From contig QANZ01044784.1 in assembly GCA_003254925.1 (NCBI GenBank), positions 70,755 to 134,754 of the forward strand: a DNA stretch of 64,000 nt. Reading direction: 5' to 3'. This DNA is from Chamaecrista fasciculata. Lineage: Eukaryota > Streptophyta > Magnoliopsida > Fabales > Fabaceae. Numbering within the stretch: the first letter of the stretch is position 1; every line of letters starts with the position of its first letter. Positions 12,530-25,567 of the stretch are shown here, one piece after another. The position numbers and the translations under genes are program-made. Under the pieces are notes generated by a model. The model made no database searches and was not told where the DNA came from. It saw only the letters and a program-made list of their open reading frames with translations.

Positions 12530-13068
12530 TGTTAAAGATTTATTTTGGTCCTAAATGTATGTCCTAATGTCCATTTTAGTTCATTATGTTTCAAAATATT
12601 TAAATTGGTCCTAAATGTTTACAAAATATTTCATTTTGGTCCCAAACTATTGAATATGGCTTGTTTCAAGTTCAAAAGTGGCGAGTTTAGAGCTACATAT
12701 TGTTCTCAAATAGTACTTTCTCTATCCTGCTAGGGTCATTAGCAAATGTGCTCAAATCGGTCCTAAAAGTAGATCGCTCGTTTGATGGTCAAACAAGAAA
12801 AGTTGATCATATCTCTCTCGTTTCAAATTCGAATTCGAAAAATTCAGAATCACGAGTTTCTCTTAACATGTCCTTTAAATTTAAAATGAGAGACGAGAGA
12901 AATATGACTAAATTCAATAGTTTGGGACCAAAATGAAATAGTTTACCAATATTTAGGATCAAAATTAATCATTTTGCCGACATTTAGGACCAATATGAAT
13001 ATTTTGAAATATAATGGACCAAAATGAACATTAGAGCGTATATTTAAGACCAAAATAACCCATTAACC
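12530..13068. mobile_element. Long-TIR foldback element A (Mutator-like, non-autonomous)
   Basis: Arms of about 130 bp are inverted copies of each other (left about 12530-12660, right about 12935-13068), each carrying several 'ttggtcc' units 30-40 bp apart. The 9-bp direct repeat tttattttt at 12521-12529 and 13069-13077 fits a Mutator-type target duplication, although it is low complexity. No transposase is encoded. The centre (12690-12910) is unrelated AT-rich DNA. It lies between the TRAF-type and MED7 promoters. Confidence 0.75.
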
Positions 13069-13077
13069 TTTATTTTT

Positions 13078-14104
13078 TTACATTAAAGTCTTTTGTATTT
13101 TATAATAGGATTAAAACATAAGAATAAAGAAACAAATTGGGGTTTTAATTAATTTCCCCAACAAAAAACGCAATACAGCGTCTTCTTCTTCGCGCATACG
13201 CAGGGGGAGGTCGTTTTTCGTTTTCCTTCGTGCGCCGCTATCCCTCTCCACGATCCGTCGTTACTGCCTCGTCTGGAGCGCCTACCGCCGTAATACGCCA
13301 CAGACAACCGTCTCCGGCCAATCCCCACCGTCCGCCGCCGTCCCTGCTGTCAAAATCCCCTTGGTTTGTGTTTATTCCATCCCTCTTTTCCCTTCTTGGT
13401 CCAAATTCATTTAGCCTTCAAATCTTCTGGTCTAGAGTTGTTTGTGTTGATTTTTATTGAGATTCAAGAAGGGTTCACGAATTAATTAGATTCTGATTTA
13501 CCAAAGGGTTCACCAAAGTGGAATGTGGTCAAAGCACAAAGTGTTGACTTTGTTGTGTACAGTTAGGGCACTTGGTTGTGATGATTTGGATTTCCTGTTG
13601 GATTATTGATGCTCTTTTTAATTGGTTGAGTTGGCTTACAAACTACATAAACTGTAATTAGAATTTCCCATATATCCTGTTTCTGTTAAGCTTATTGCTA
13701 ATGCTCCTACAAATTATTTTTCCACTTTGGAGGCTAAAGATTCTTAGTCTTCTTTTGTATTTTGTATAGTTACTACTGTTTACTATGATTGACCAATGTG
13801 AATAATAGTTGCATGATTTTGTTTTTCTCTTTTTTTCTTTTTGGCCAAAGATGGAGATGTTTATCACCAATACATAATTGCATGTTTTACATCCATCATG
13901 GGATATAGCATGGTCTTGCCATCCCAGCATGACATGTCAAGTTTATCAATTTGTTTCTTCTGGCTTGTGAGGAGTCATGTCTTTAGTTCATTCATGTGAA
14001 CCTGTCAGTTTTCTTTCCTGTAATGAATAGCATCTTCATAGTTGACTTAATTTGGTTATTATTTTCAGTTTTGATGATCAAGGTTTTATTAGGAAGACCT
14101 TGAA
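13078..14104 (+). promoter_or_regulatory. MED7 promoter and leader region
   Basis: A GC-rich patch at about 13180-13350 in otherwise AT-rich DNA probably contains the first, untranslated exon. A leader intron seems to end at the acceptor 14067-14068, 36 bases before the MED7 ATG. The stretch about 13080-13150 resembles 53187-53260 inside foldback element E. The transcription start is not determined. Confidence 0.45.
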
Positions 14105-14552
14105 ATGGCGACAGCAACATACCCACCGCCACCACCCTATTATAGACTGTACAAAGATTACTTACAAGATCCTAAATCAGCTCCAGAGCCTCCCCCTCCT
14201 ATAGAAGGGACTTACATATGTTTTGGAGGCAATTACACTGTAAGAATTTACCCCTTTCTGCGATTTTGGTTCTTAGAAAGTTGTCTTCATTCTTCACATA
14301 TAGGATTGGTGTTTCAACTCTGTTGTTATGAAATATCAAAATATCTTCTAGTTATTTGTTAATTTGTTCATTTAGAGTGCTTTTAAATATTAAATGCATT
14401 CATTCCCTAAGTGTATCGGGAGTTGGAACCAGTGAGTGGAGGATGATGATAGGCTTGTAAAATGGTTGTTGTTGTTGATATAGGTCTCAAATTGCATGTT
14501 TACTTGGCATTTTCTAGAACTAGAGCATAACATTTTTAATAAATCTTTATTT

Positions 14553-14590
<38 letters not shown>

Positions 14591-15262
14591 ATTAGGGTAT
14601 CAACAATAATGACTAACTAGTTTTAACCCCGTGTCAATCCACGGGTGGTTCTTTAGAATTTGGTAAATATATTTAGATAAATATTAGGGCAAAAATCACC
14701 GATAGGATTATTAAATTTATGTCGAGAAAATGATGTCTACAAAACTGTTACATAAATTAACATTAGGTGACATAGCGTAATTTGCAAAATTAATTAACGA
14801 TTACGATTCAGATCTTAACATTACATGTGTACTAAAACGAAAAAACAGANNNNNNNNNNNNNNNNNNNNNNNNNNNNNNNNNNNNNNNNNNNNNNNNNNN
14901 NNNNNNNNNNATTGTTTTGTATTTTAATTTGCAGGCAAGAGCAACTTTAATTCACATTTTGGAACTTCAGATACAGCGTCGTAAACAAGCAGTGGAGGAT
15001 ATAAAGAGGTACTCAATATATTTTTCAAGAACTATTCTGTTTTATGCCAGCAGCATAAGTAAAATGCTCTTGTTTTTTCTTTGAGCATTTTCAGTATTTT
15101 CTCTTATTTTGTCAAGCTTAACATCATTAAATTATTGAGTTATATAATTGTTTGGAGTTTGGCCCTTAATTTAGTATAATATGTTTATTTACTCATTTCA
15201 GAAGGAGAGAAGAAGCACGGAGACTTCTTAATGAGTCCCTGGTAACACTAGATGGCAATTAG
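14105..15262 (+). CDS. MED7: Mediator complex subunit 7, middle exon(s) missing at assembly gap
   Basis: MED7 is a middle-module subunit of Mediator, which bridges transcription factors and RNA polymerase II in the nucleus. Visible exons are 14105-14239 (N-terminal MATATYPPPPPYYRLYKDYL.. and GTYICFGGNYT), 14935-15008 (ARATLIHILELQIQRRKQA..) and 15202-15262 (..RREEARRLLNESL..), TAG at 15260-15262. Between GGNYT and ARATL, plant MED7 proteins carry about 80 residues that are absent here. They should lie in the 14240-14934 interval, which holds a 33-base T tract, a repeat fragment and the 61-N gap. The gap is therefore the likely reason, and a pseudogene is less likely because both ends are intact and well conserved. 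Confidence 0.9.
14554..14640 (-). repeat. Poly(T) tract plus SINE/LINE-tail-like repeat
   Basis: A run of 33 T (14554-14586) is followed by ataaattagggtatcaac and ..atgactaact. Similar blocks follow T tracts at 18715 and 55791. Read on the minus strand each is a 3' end with a poly(A) tail. This copy sits in the MED7 intron near the gap and may have helped break the assembly. Confidence 0.5.
14850..14910. other. Assembly gap (61 N)
   Basis: There are 61 undetermined bases inside MED7. The real length is unknown, and the missing MED7 exon(s) probably belong here. Confidence 0.99.
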
Positions 15263-16560
15263 CTCATTTTATATTTGCTTTAAGTTATTGCAATTGCGTT
15301 TCTATTCTGCCTTATTGACAATGCTGCACTGTACCAAATGGTTATGACACAACTTGCCTACTTGAGGTAGTTGTTACTTCAATTGTGGCTGTCTAGCACC
15401 AGATATTGGAATATTTCAAATGTAATATCTAGGGGACTAATGGAGAATGTAATTTAATTTTAGAATTTCCTAATTAGATGTCAGTGTTCTTTTGTGGCAA
15501 TCTTGTGTTTCGAATTACATCCATTCACCTTTGTAAGAAACTTGGGATTGTGTATTAGTGTCATTTAAAAGTGTATATATATATATATATCGCGTGTGAC
15601 CCTTTATAGTTCTTAATTTCAAAATTATATATTTTATATCATATGAAAAAATTTAAAATATAGTTATTGTTTTAAAAAAACAACTTTTGGATACTTAAGG
15701 GCTATCCTATAATGCAACAACTAAAAAAATTGCATTACATGTCACAACCAAACATCCAATAAGAAACTAATAAGTATTTTATTTGTGGTCTCACAAAATT
15801 TTATAACCTGTTACTTCAAGTTATAACTACACTCAAAATTAAATGACTATCAACTATTTTTATTTTTAAAAAAAAATATATATGTACTATGAGAAAAATA
15901 TAAATATATAGAGATATACTTATTTGATGATCTCATCTATTTAATTAATATTCCTATTGATAGAATTGGGTCAACTGGTAGATTTATATAATCACAAAAT
16001 AAAATATTTGTTTTTTGCGGGGAGTCTATAATGCTGAGGTTGGCCATATTATGACCTCCTTGAAATGCTTTGGAACATCTATCCCAACAAGGCCAAAGAA
16101 ATACAATCATTGGTATTAAAAAGAAAAAAGGTACTCTTAAATCTTAAGATTATGCAGAACCAAATTCATTCAAGTGTCTTTTGTTTATTCAATTCTTTAT
16201 AAACTTTTTCATTTCTCAGTGTAAAATAGTTGATAGTTTCCCGTTCAACTACAATTAAGCTGTTGTCTTTCAAAATATATTTATTCCAAAAGTAACACTT
16301 GTCAATCGTATTGAATGAACAATTGTCAAAAACAAACAAATTACCTAGAGTTATACAGAAAATAAAAAGGGAGAGAAATGGAGAGGTTTCAATGGAGGGG
16401 ATGCACACGAAATGGAAATTGTGGTTGGATATTTTCGGAAAATCACGTCAGAAGTCAGAACGCATACGTACGATAGGTGGCTTCACATGAAAGGTTGAAC
16501 TTTGAAGTACCTCACAACAGTCCATGTGGCCTCATGTATACAATAATAAAATCAAAGAGG
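15263..16560. other. Intergenic, MED7 to SCL
   Basis: MED7 3' UTR followed by AT-rich spacer with a short (TA)n tract at about 15574-15590. Both strands show only short unsupported frames (for example 16166-16490), which I leave uncalled. Confidence 0.6.
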
Positions 16561-17166
16561 AAGCTCGGAGAAGTCTCTGGAGTCTAGAGCACTTGGATCA
16601 GACAGGTCTTTATGGTGTAACAGCATAGCGTTGTGAGACGATCTTCAACCAAACTCGGTAAATTCCCCGATGATCGTAATTTTTTTATTATTATTATTAT
16701 TATCGCTGACCAAAGTATTTGCCTAAATTAAGTTCCTTGGGACGAACTGGTTACCTTGAATGAAAACAGGGTTAGAAATAAGTTATGCAACTAGATGATG
16801 ATTTTCAACAGTTCATTGAACCTCCTTTCCGATAGTCTTCTTGGCATAGCCTTTACGATTCTTCTAGAAAGCTTCGCGGGATTGTTTGTGTCACAATTAC
16901 CTATACTTCTAATTAATTTTCAATTTAGAGTTTTGTGGTGTAATGTTGTCGTTCTGTCGTTGTTGGAAGACGTTAGGTATGCAGTGTTGGTTTATAACTT
17001 GTAAGGCAATTAGGTGTGGATGACTATGTCATCTTATCTATTCTTTCCAAATTGCTTGTGTTTCTGTTGTTAAAATTGTTGGCATTCATTAATTGTTTCA
17101 CATGATTCTTAAATCTTAATATTTTCACTCTGGTGATAGGTGAGTACAACTGTAGTGTACAAAAAC
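16561..17166 (+). promoter_or_regulatory. Probable SCL 5' UTR exon and leader intron
   Basis: A GA-rich stretch at about 16561-16657 ends at a possible donor (ctcg|gtaaat), and an acceptor precedes about 17141 (gatag|gtgag), 26 bases before the ATG. This gives a leader intron of about 480 bp containing an (ATT)n tract at about 16682-16703. The limits are inferred from splice-like motifs only. Confidence 0.4.
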
Positions 17167-19235
<2,069 letters not shown>

Positions 19236-19362
19236 ATTTGGGCGATTTCAAGCATGTGTAGAAAAGGAAGTATATATGTTTATAATAAGGTGTCTTGTGT
19301 GTTTGGTAGCTTCAGGTTGCCTTGTGTATGTGGTTTAATGCTTCAGGTTGCCATGTATTATT

Positions 19363-19408
19363 AACTCGGTAAACAGTTTGTTCAAAAAAAAAAAAAACTC
19401 GGGAAACA
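19363..19408. mobile_element. Micro-retroinsertion, poly(A), 14-bp target duplication
   Basis: aactcggtaaacag (19363-19376) and aactcgggaaacag (19395-19408) differ at one base and flank tttgttc plus eleven A. Confidence 0.6.
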
Positions 19409-20336
19409 GGGATCTTCCATCTACTATGGCTGTACTTGTATTACTTTTCACTTTATCTCTAGTTGGTTTTCTCTGATTTTATGGAACTTACGTATTTATG
19501 TTGTGTAGACTGTAGATGCTGTTAGTGTTGATTGGAACGTTTCATGTTTTTACATGGAAAACGGTGATATGGGAATCTAGTAAGACGGACTAGTCTAGCA
19601 AACATGGGAGGGATGGGATGGGAGAATCCTTATATATTTTCTCTTTGTTTGAATATTGTTATTTAAAAAAAAATATTATGATTTGAAGTTTTGAGTTAAT
19701 GAATAAAGAAAATAATAAATAATTAATTCATAATGTTTCATTATCTAGATCTTTAACGTTGGAAAGATGTCAACAATATTTTGTTTTTCTTTCTTTTTTC
19801 GAAGCCGAAGGGAGGCTGATTAATCTGAATATATAGTCATAATTGATGTGGCCCAGAAAATGCTTCATCTTATTCAGTAATAACGTTGGGGCTTTAGAGC
19901 CCATCAAGTTTATTCCCAGAGGTATTTCCAAGATCTAAGATCTTCATTTGGTTTTTGGGTTTTTGTATTTTACTGCCGCAAAAGCTATAAGAAAACAGTG
20001 CCCAAGAAAGTGAGGGAAGAAAATCCAGTCCTTATCTATCTCAGAAAATAAAAAGTTGACACTTTGGAAAGTTTACCTATCTCAGAAATTCCAGTTCTTA
20101 CCTATGTAGAAAATAATACAGTGCCTACACAAATTGAAATAGTTTAATCTATCTAATTTTCAATAGTTGAATTTAGTTTTTTGTGAGATAGCCCCTCTTC
20201 ATAGAATTACTCAAAATAAAAAGAAAAACAAATAATAATCATAAAAACCTATAAAAAAAGAAGAAAAAAATATTAATGAAATAGGCTGGTTACGCTGTAC
20301 CTAAAATTTTATTTGGTTCCCTCTTAACTCTTAAAG

Positions 20337-20391
20337 CGTGAATTTGTGCCTTTCAGGAAAAAAAAATTAAAAAAAAAAAACGTGAATTTGT
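20337..20391. mobile_element. Micro-retroinsertion, poly(A), 11-bp target duplication
   Basis: cgtgaatttgt at 20337-20347 and 20381-20391 flanks a 33-base insert: gcctttcagg, then nine A, tt and twelve A. Confidence 0.6.
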
Positions 20392-23235
20392 ATAATGTAC
20401 AGTACTATTTGTCTAGTTTGTTCTTACACCTCCATAATTGTCGTATCTAAGAAACTTGTTCGTTAAGATCTTTGATGCTTTATCCTTAGGAAATTTTCAG
20501 GGAACTGATTGTTCAACAGAGGAAGAATGTGTAATTTGGATAGAATCAAGTGTAGATTACTCCTCTGTCGCTATGTGCCTATCCTATGTCATGTAAATAT
20601 TGATCAATACGATCTTTACCCAATGAGAAGCTTCATATCAATATATGTTCATTTGCCCACAGAGTTGATACCATGCTGCATGTCTCCTCCATTTATGGTG
20701 TGGACCCCATCAAGTTCGTATGGCTCAGTGAATAGTGATTACGGACTGATGGATATCTAGAATCTAGAATACATAATAATATATATCTAGAACTGAAAAT
20801 TAAGGAATGAATTGTATTTCCTGCTTTCAAAATTGGCAAAATCACCTTTTATGGCTTTAAGTTTTACATCAATTTTTAATTTTATCCTTAATATTTTTTT
20901 GTTGTCACTTTCATTCCCAATATTTCATATTTTAATTAATTTTACCATTTGTTTTTTTTATTAAGATGAAGTATGTTGTTAATTTATTGTAAGAAGTTAG
21001 CTAAATGATGAAATTGAACAAAATTTGAAATACTGGGGATGAAATTGAAAGTTGATGCAAAGTTTAAGGGAAAAAAATACTTTTTCCTTCAAAATCTGAA
21101 TTTAACACTTGATTGTGTTTATTAGAGTACGGGATGTTCGAAAATACATCAAAACTGGACTTAAAAATTCTGAAACATCTTCCTATCACAGAGGTTTCAA
21201 AATAAACAAGTTGATGGAAATGTCCTATATCTTGAACCAAATTAGTCATCATCAGAATTCAGAAAATTTTCACGTCAAACATCAAGTTAACACCTCTTTG
21301 TTACTATATTTATATCGATCCCGCATAATATGGCAAGAGTTTCTCATGTGGATAAAATTTTTCATTGGTATTGAATTACACTACACACACACATATACAA
21401 GGACAATCTTTCCCTTGTATTATTTCTTTGGTGCTATCACACTGGGATTTAAGGCCCCATCATGCCTAGTGTGAATAATTATAAGACTTGAAGAATCATG
21501 TGATTTTATTTCCATCTTTTGTTTTGAAAGTAGTCTCTGGTAATTTGTGTCCTGGCTCTCTGTATGAAAAGGACAGGTCGTGATATTCAGAATTTATTAA
21601 ATAAAGGACGAAGATTTTTCGACAAGCTAGCCTTGTCTTTGTCTACTCCTTTATCATCAATATGTCGACGACCTTACTTGCATTACCTCTTTTTTTTTTT
21701 TTTACAGAAACTATTCTAAGCCCCTCAAAAGCCACTGAGAAGTGATCAAAAGGTACTGAATCGGAAAAGGTTTAAATTATAGATTTGATTATATATGGAC
21801 ACGCTTAAACTTTCAGTAAAGGAAGTTTATTTTAGTTTTGTTTGAATCACAGCAAAATTTTCTGAAAAACAAAAATCTGAATTCCGATTCGCAATCAATT
21901 TGCCAAATAGGGCATATTGTCATAGCTGTTTTTTTTCCTCTAAAAAAGATTAGTGTAAATGATTTATTTGCTGTCACTGTTTGTGGTACCATGATCAAGT
22001 GTAAACTTTCGTACGTATTGTTATTCTTCTTCCCTGCCATCATTACTACCTTCACTGTCTCCTTTAGGAGTTGCAATATATATATATTAGGAATTATGAT
22101 CTCAACTTTTGCACCTTCTTCAACCTCTTTACCTTTTTACTTGATTTTATGATCACTGTATACGATATCTTGTAACTTCCGCTAACTCATCTTCATTCTC
22201 ATTTCATGATTCCACGGAACACTCACTGATTACATAGGTCCCACTAGCGTACCATCATAGCATCATATTATTAACTTGTTCTTCATCAACTTGTTTGTTT
22301 TGTTTATGGTTTATATATATATATATATATATTATCATTTTGATCCAATATCATCATTTTAATTAGAGAAAATTAACTTTTTAATATTTAAATTTATTTT
22401 AAAATTATGATTTAGTCTCTATATATTAAACATACACTTTTTTGTCATTGATTTATTTTATAAATATCAATTATTTAATTATTATAGATAACGTTTTAGA
22501 GACTAATTAAATATATAAATTAATATTTGTAAAAACAAATTAGTAAAAAAAATAATTATAATATAGATTTATAAAGTGACTGAACAACTTGAGGTTGCAG
22601 AACAACTTGAGGTTGTAATCTATGTTGATTTCGATCCTTCTTCACCTTCAGTGCAGGGGAGAGCAAGATATTGTATACACTTTTTCTTTTCCTTTATCAT
22701 TTAATTTCTTTATGTTTTGTATTTGATTTGTTTACTGTAAGAAAATATGCAAATCACGTGACATGCAACGTTTTTAAGTAGTGGTACATATGGGGGTCGT
22801 TAAAGGCTTAAAGCTGGAATGCATGTGTGCTTGGCCATTTTAAAGTCAGAACTTTGTTCTTCGTAGTAGTAATATTATGATTTATTAATTTTTAATATTA
22901 GAATATATATATATATATATATGGAAAGGACTAAGACACCCCTCATGGCTCACGCTCTAAAAAAGCATAAAGAAACTATGGACCTACTTTGTGAACAAAC
23001 CCCACAAAAAGCTGTTAAACCAACAGCACAACTACCACTGTAATTTAATTTTAATTTGTAGAGAAGCACTGTATCACGTACCAACATTTGACTGAATCAT
23101 GTGTATATAGTAGTAATTAATGGAATCTCAGCCCAAAAGGTCTGTTATATCTTTTTTTATGTATATATTAGGCTGTTTCTGGTTTAAAGAACCGAATAAG
23201 AAAAGTAATTATAAGGAAGGAAGGAAGGAAAAACT

Positions 23236-23578
23236 TAGAGGTCAATTGTGCCTACAAAGTATCAGTTTTAATATACTTCAAAAGTTTTTTTTCTCTACCT
23301 TCAGTCTTTTTCTTTTTTTTTGTCGATTGTACTTCTAATTATTTTTTGTGTTAATTATACCCCTAATCCTTTTTTTTATGTCAATTATACCCCTAAATTG
23401 GGGTACAAATGACTCAAATTAAATGTGAAATATTGAGAGTACAATTGATTTAAAAAAACGTTAAGTACAACTAAAATTGACTTCATTCTCATACTTTAGG
23501 GATATAATTAACCCAAAATAAACTTTGGGAGTACAACTGAAACTCATATTTTGTGGGTACAAATAATATTTTCACCTG
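23236..23578. mobile_element. Diverged foldback element
   Basis: The ends are imperfect inverted copies: 'aggtcaattgtgcctacaaa' on the left corresponds to the reverse complement of the region ending in 'gggtacaaataatattttcacct'. The inner part repeats 'ttaattatacccctaa' units on both arms. It is older and more diverged than the other foldback elements of the window, and the limits are approximate. Confidence 0.45.
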
Positions 23579-23977
23579 AAACTACATTAGCTATTTTGTT
23601 TCTTTATTTTTATTTATTGATCTTCTCAATTTTAAAAATGTTTTTAATTTATTGTGTACGTACATCCGCTGATTTTTCATTTATTATTAATTATTATATA
23701 GTCTTTTGTTATTTCTCGTATAGTCTATTTTATTAAAGTGTTACTGAAAATAAATGAATTGATTAAACTATTAAATTTTTTTGTTTAAATTTTATCTCCC
23801 TTTATTCAAAAAAGTGAGTTATTCACCAACGTAATAAAAAAATTATTTTAACGTAGTTACTTTTATTCAGAAACTTTTTTATCATAATTAGTTAATTATG
23901 CAATGCAAGTCAAATTCAAGTTAATCAAGATAAAATTTTGAATACCGGAAAAAAGAAAAGTACTTTATTTAAAATCT

Positions 23978-24022
23978 AAAGAGAAGCTAACTTCAGACCA
24001 AAAGAAAAAAGAGAAGCTAACT
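23978..24022. mobile_element. Micro-retroinsertion, 15-bp target duplication
   Basis: aaagagaagctaact at 23978-23992 and 24008-24022 flanks the 15-base insert tcagaccaaaagaaa, whose A-rich right end resembles a minimal tail. Confidence 0.65.
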
Positions 24023-24430
24023 CACTTTTTATAGTTAGTTGAGTTAAAACAAAAAAAATAAAACTTTTGTAGTTTGTGTAGAAGAATTATTAGTTGTAAA
24101 GTTTCATATCATAAGTATCTAAATAAAACATGGATACTTCTAACATGTTTCCTAAGGGTACGTGTTAAGATTTTTTTTGATTGATCAAGTGAGTTTTCAA
24201 ACATTAAAAATTATCTTTTAAATGAATTTTTGTAGATTTCAAGATAAAAGATGCTCTACTAACCAATCAAAAGAAATCTTAAAATGTACCCTAAAAACAC
24301 ATGTTAGATAAATCCATAAAACATTAAGAGTTAAACTAAACAATAAACACTTTAAAAGTGATTCTATTCTAGTTTCGGTTAATGTGAAAATTTGTCCAAA
24401 TATAGTTTTATGACTTTATCATTCAACTAA

Positions 24431-24478
24431 GTTAAAGGTTACGGAACTGTTAAAAAAAATAAAAAAGGTTAAAGGTTA
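24431..24478. mobile_element. Micro-retroinsertion, poly(A), 11-bp target duplication
   Basis: gttaaaggtta at 24431-24441 and 24468-24478 flanks a 26-base insert, cggaactgtt followed by A-rich sequence. Confidence 0.6.
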
Positions 24479-24912
24479 ATTACAGCAGAAAGATAAAAGT
24501 AGATTGTGCGTAATATTATTCACCAATCACCATCCATAAAAGGTCAGTCAACCCAGCTGTTAGATAAAGGAGAAAAGAAAAACGACAAAAAATCCCACCT
24601 CTAAAGTACTATTACTTAAGGGTCGCAATTAATTAATCCACATAGTTTCTTCAACTTTGAACTGGAGCAATTTGTTCCCTTCAAGTGACTGATTAATAAT
24701 TCTTTATTTTTTGAGAAAAAAAATTATTCTTAAATTTATCCCAAAATTACATTATAATTTTTAAATATTAAAAATATACTTTTATAAAAATATTAACTAA
24801 TTAATGTTTGTAAAAAATTAGAGATTAAATAATTAATATATGTAAACAAATAAAAACAAAAATTATATTTTTAATATATAAGAATTAAATAATAGTTTTG
24901 TGATAAATTTAA

Positions 24913-25306
24913 GGCCAAAATATAAATTTGGTCTCATATCTTTTGTTCAGTTCCCAATTTGATCTTATATCGTTTTTTGTTACAGTTTTGGTCTTATATC
25001 TTTGCAAAAGGTCCCAATGTTGGTCTCATATCTTTTAGTCAAGTTGAAGAATTAATCTCATATCTTTGCAAAATGATCAACTATGGTTGATCATTTTGTA
25101 AAGATATGTTAGTTGATCTTTTTGTAAAGATATGTGACCAATTCTAAACTTGACTTAGAGATATAGGACCAATTCTGCAATTAACTCAAAGATATGAACC
25201 AAATTGGGACCTAACCCAAAGATATGAGACCAAAAGTGCAAAAAAAAAATATGGGACCAAATTGGGAGCTGAACAAAAGATATGAGACTAAATTTACACT
25301 TTAACC
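24913..25306. mobile_element. Long-TIR foldback element B (Mutator-like)
   Basis: The left end ggccaaaatataaatttgg and the reverse complement of the right end (ggttaaagtgtaaatttag) match. Homology continues through units of 'ttggtctcatatctttt' along most of both arms, which nearly meet around 25095. Flanking 9-mers taaatttaa and tgaatttaa differ at one base, fitting a Mutator-like target duplication. No coding capacity. It ends about 260 bp upstream of the DUF620 start codon. Confidence 0.75.
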
Positions 25307-25458
25307 TGAATTTAAAGATTAAAAAGTAGTTTGTTTCCTAGAAAAGAGTAATTTTTTTTTTATTTCGAATTTTGTAGTCACATCACACATGCACATGCTC
25401 ATTGGCTGCGTGTGCTAAAAGTAAAGCCACACACCAGAATAAGACTGACCACACTAGC

Positions 25459-25465
25459 TATAAAG
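25459..25465 (+). promoter_or_regulatory. Candidate TATA box of the DUF620 gene
   Basis: tataaag at 25459-25465, 103 bp before the ATG at 25568. The distance leaves room for a leader of about 70 bases. Confidence 0.45.
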
Positions 25466-25567
25466 TGGAAACTTCGTGTATTGAGAGCGAGAGCGTGCAT
25501 ATATACTTACATTACATATTCCACTGATTATTTTTGGTCGATGCTATTTTGGGTGTGAGTGAGGGAA

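Larger units (their letters stand above)
19236..23235. other. Gene-poor AT-rich spacer
   Basis: 4 kb without a supportable gene. It contains micro-insertions at 19363-19408 and 20337-20391, (TA)n tracts at about 22314-22332 and 22905-22921, and an imperfect 18-bp tandem repeat at about 22583-22620 (aacaacttgaggttg twice). The frames 20509-20760 and 21109-21474 show no domain. Confidence 0.6.
23579..24912. other. AT-rich spacer
   Basis: No gene seen. Two micro-insertions with target duplications lie here (23978-24022, 24431-24478). Confidence 0.6.

Noticed and set aside
14105-15262. MED7 as a pseudogene
   Set aside because: No stop or frameshift in any visible exon, and the missing part coincides with the N gap.
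21109-21474. 121-codon frame in the AT-rich spacer
   Set aside because: No domain, ordinary AT-rich composition, no splice partners and no sign of conservation.
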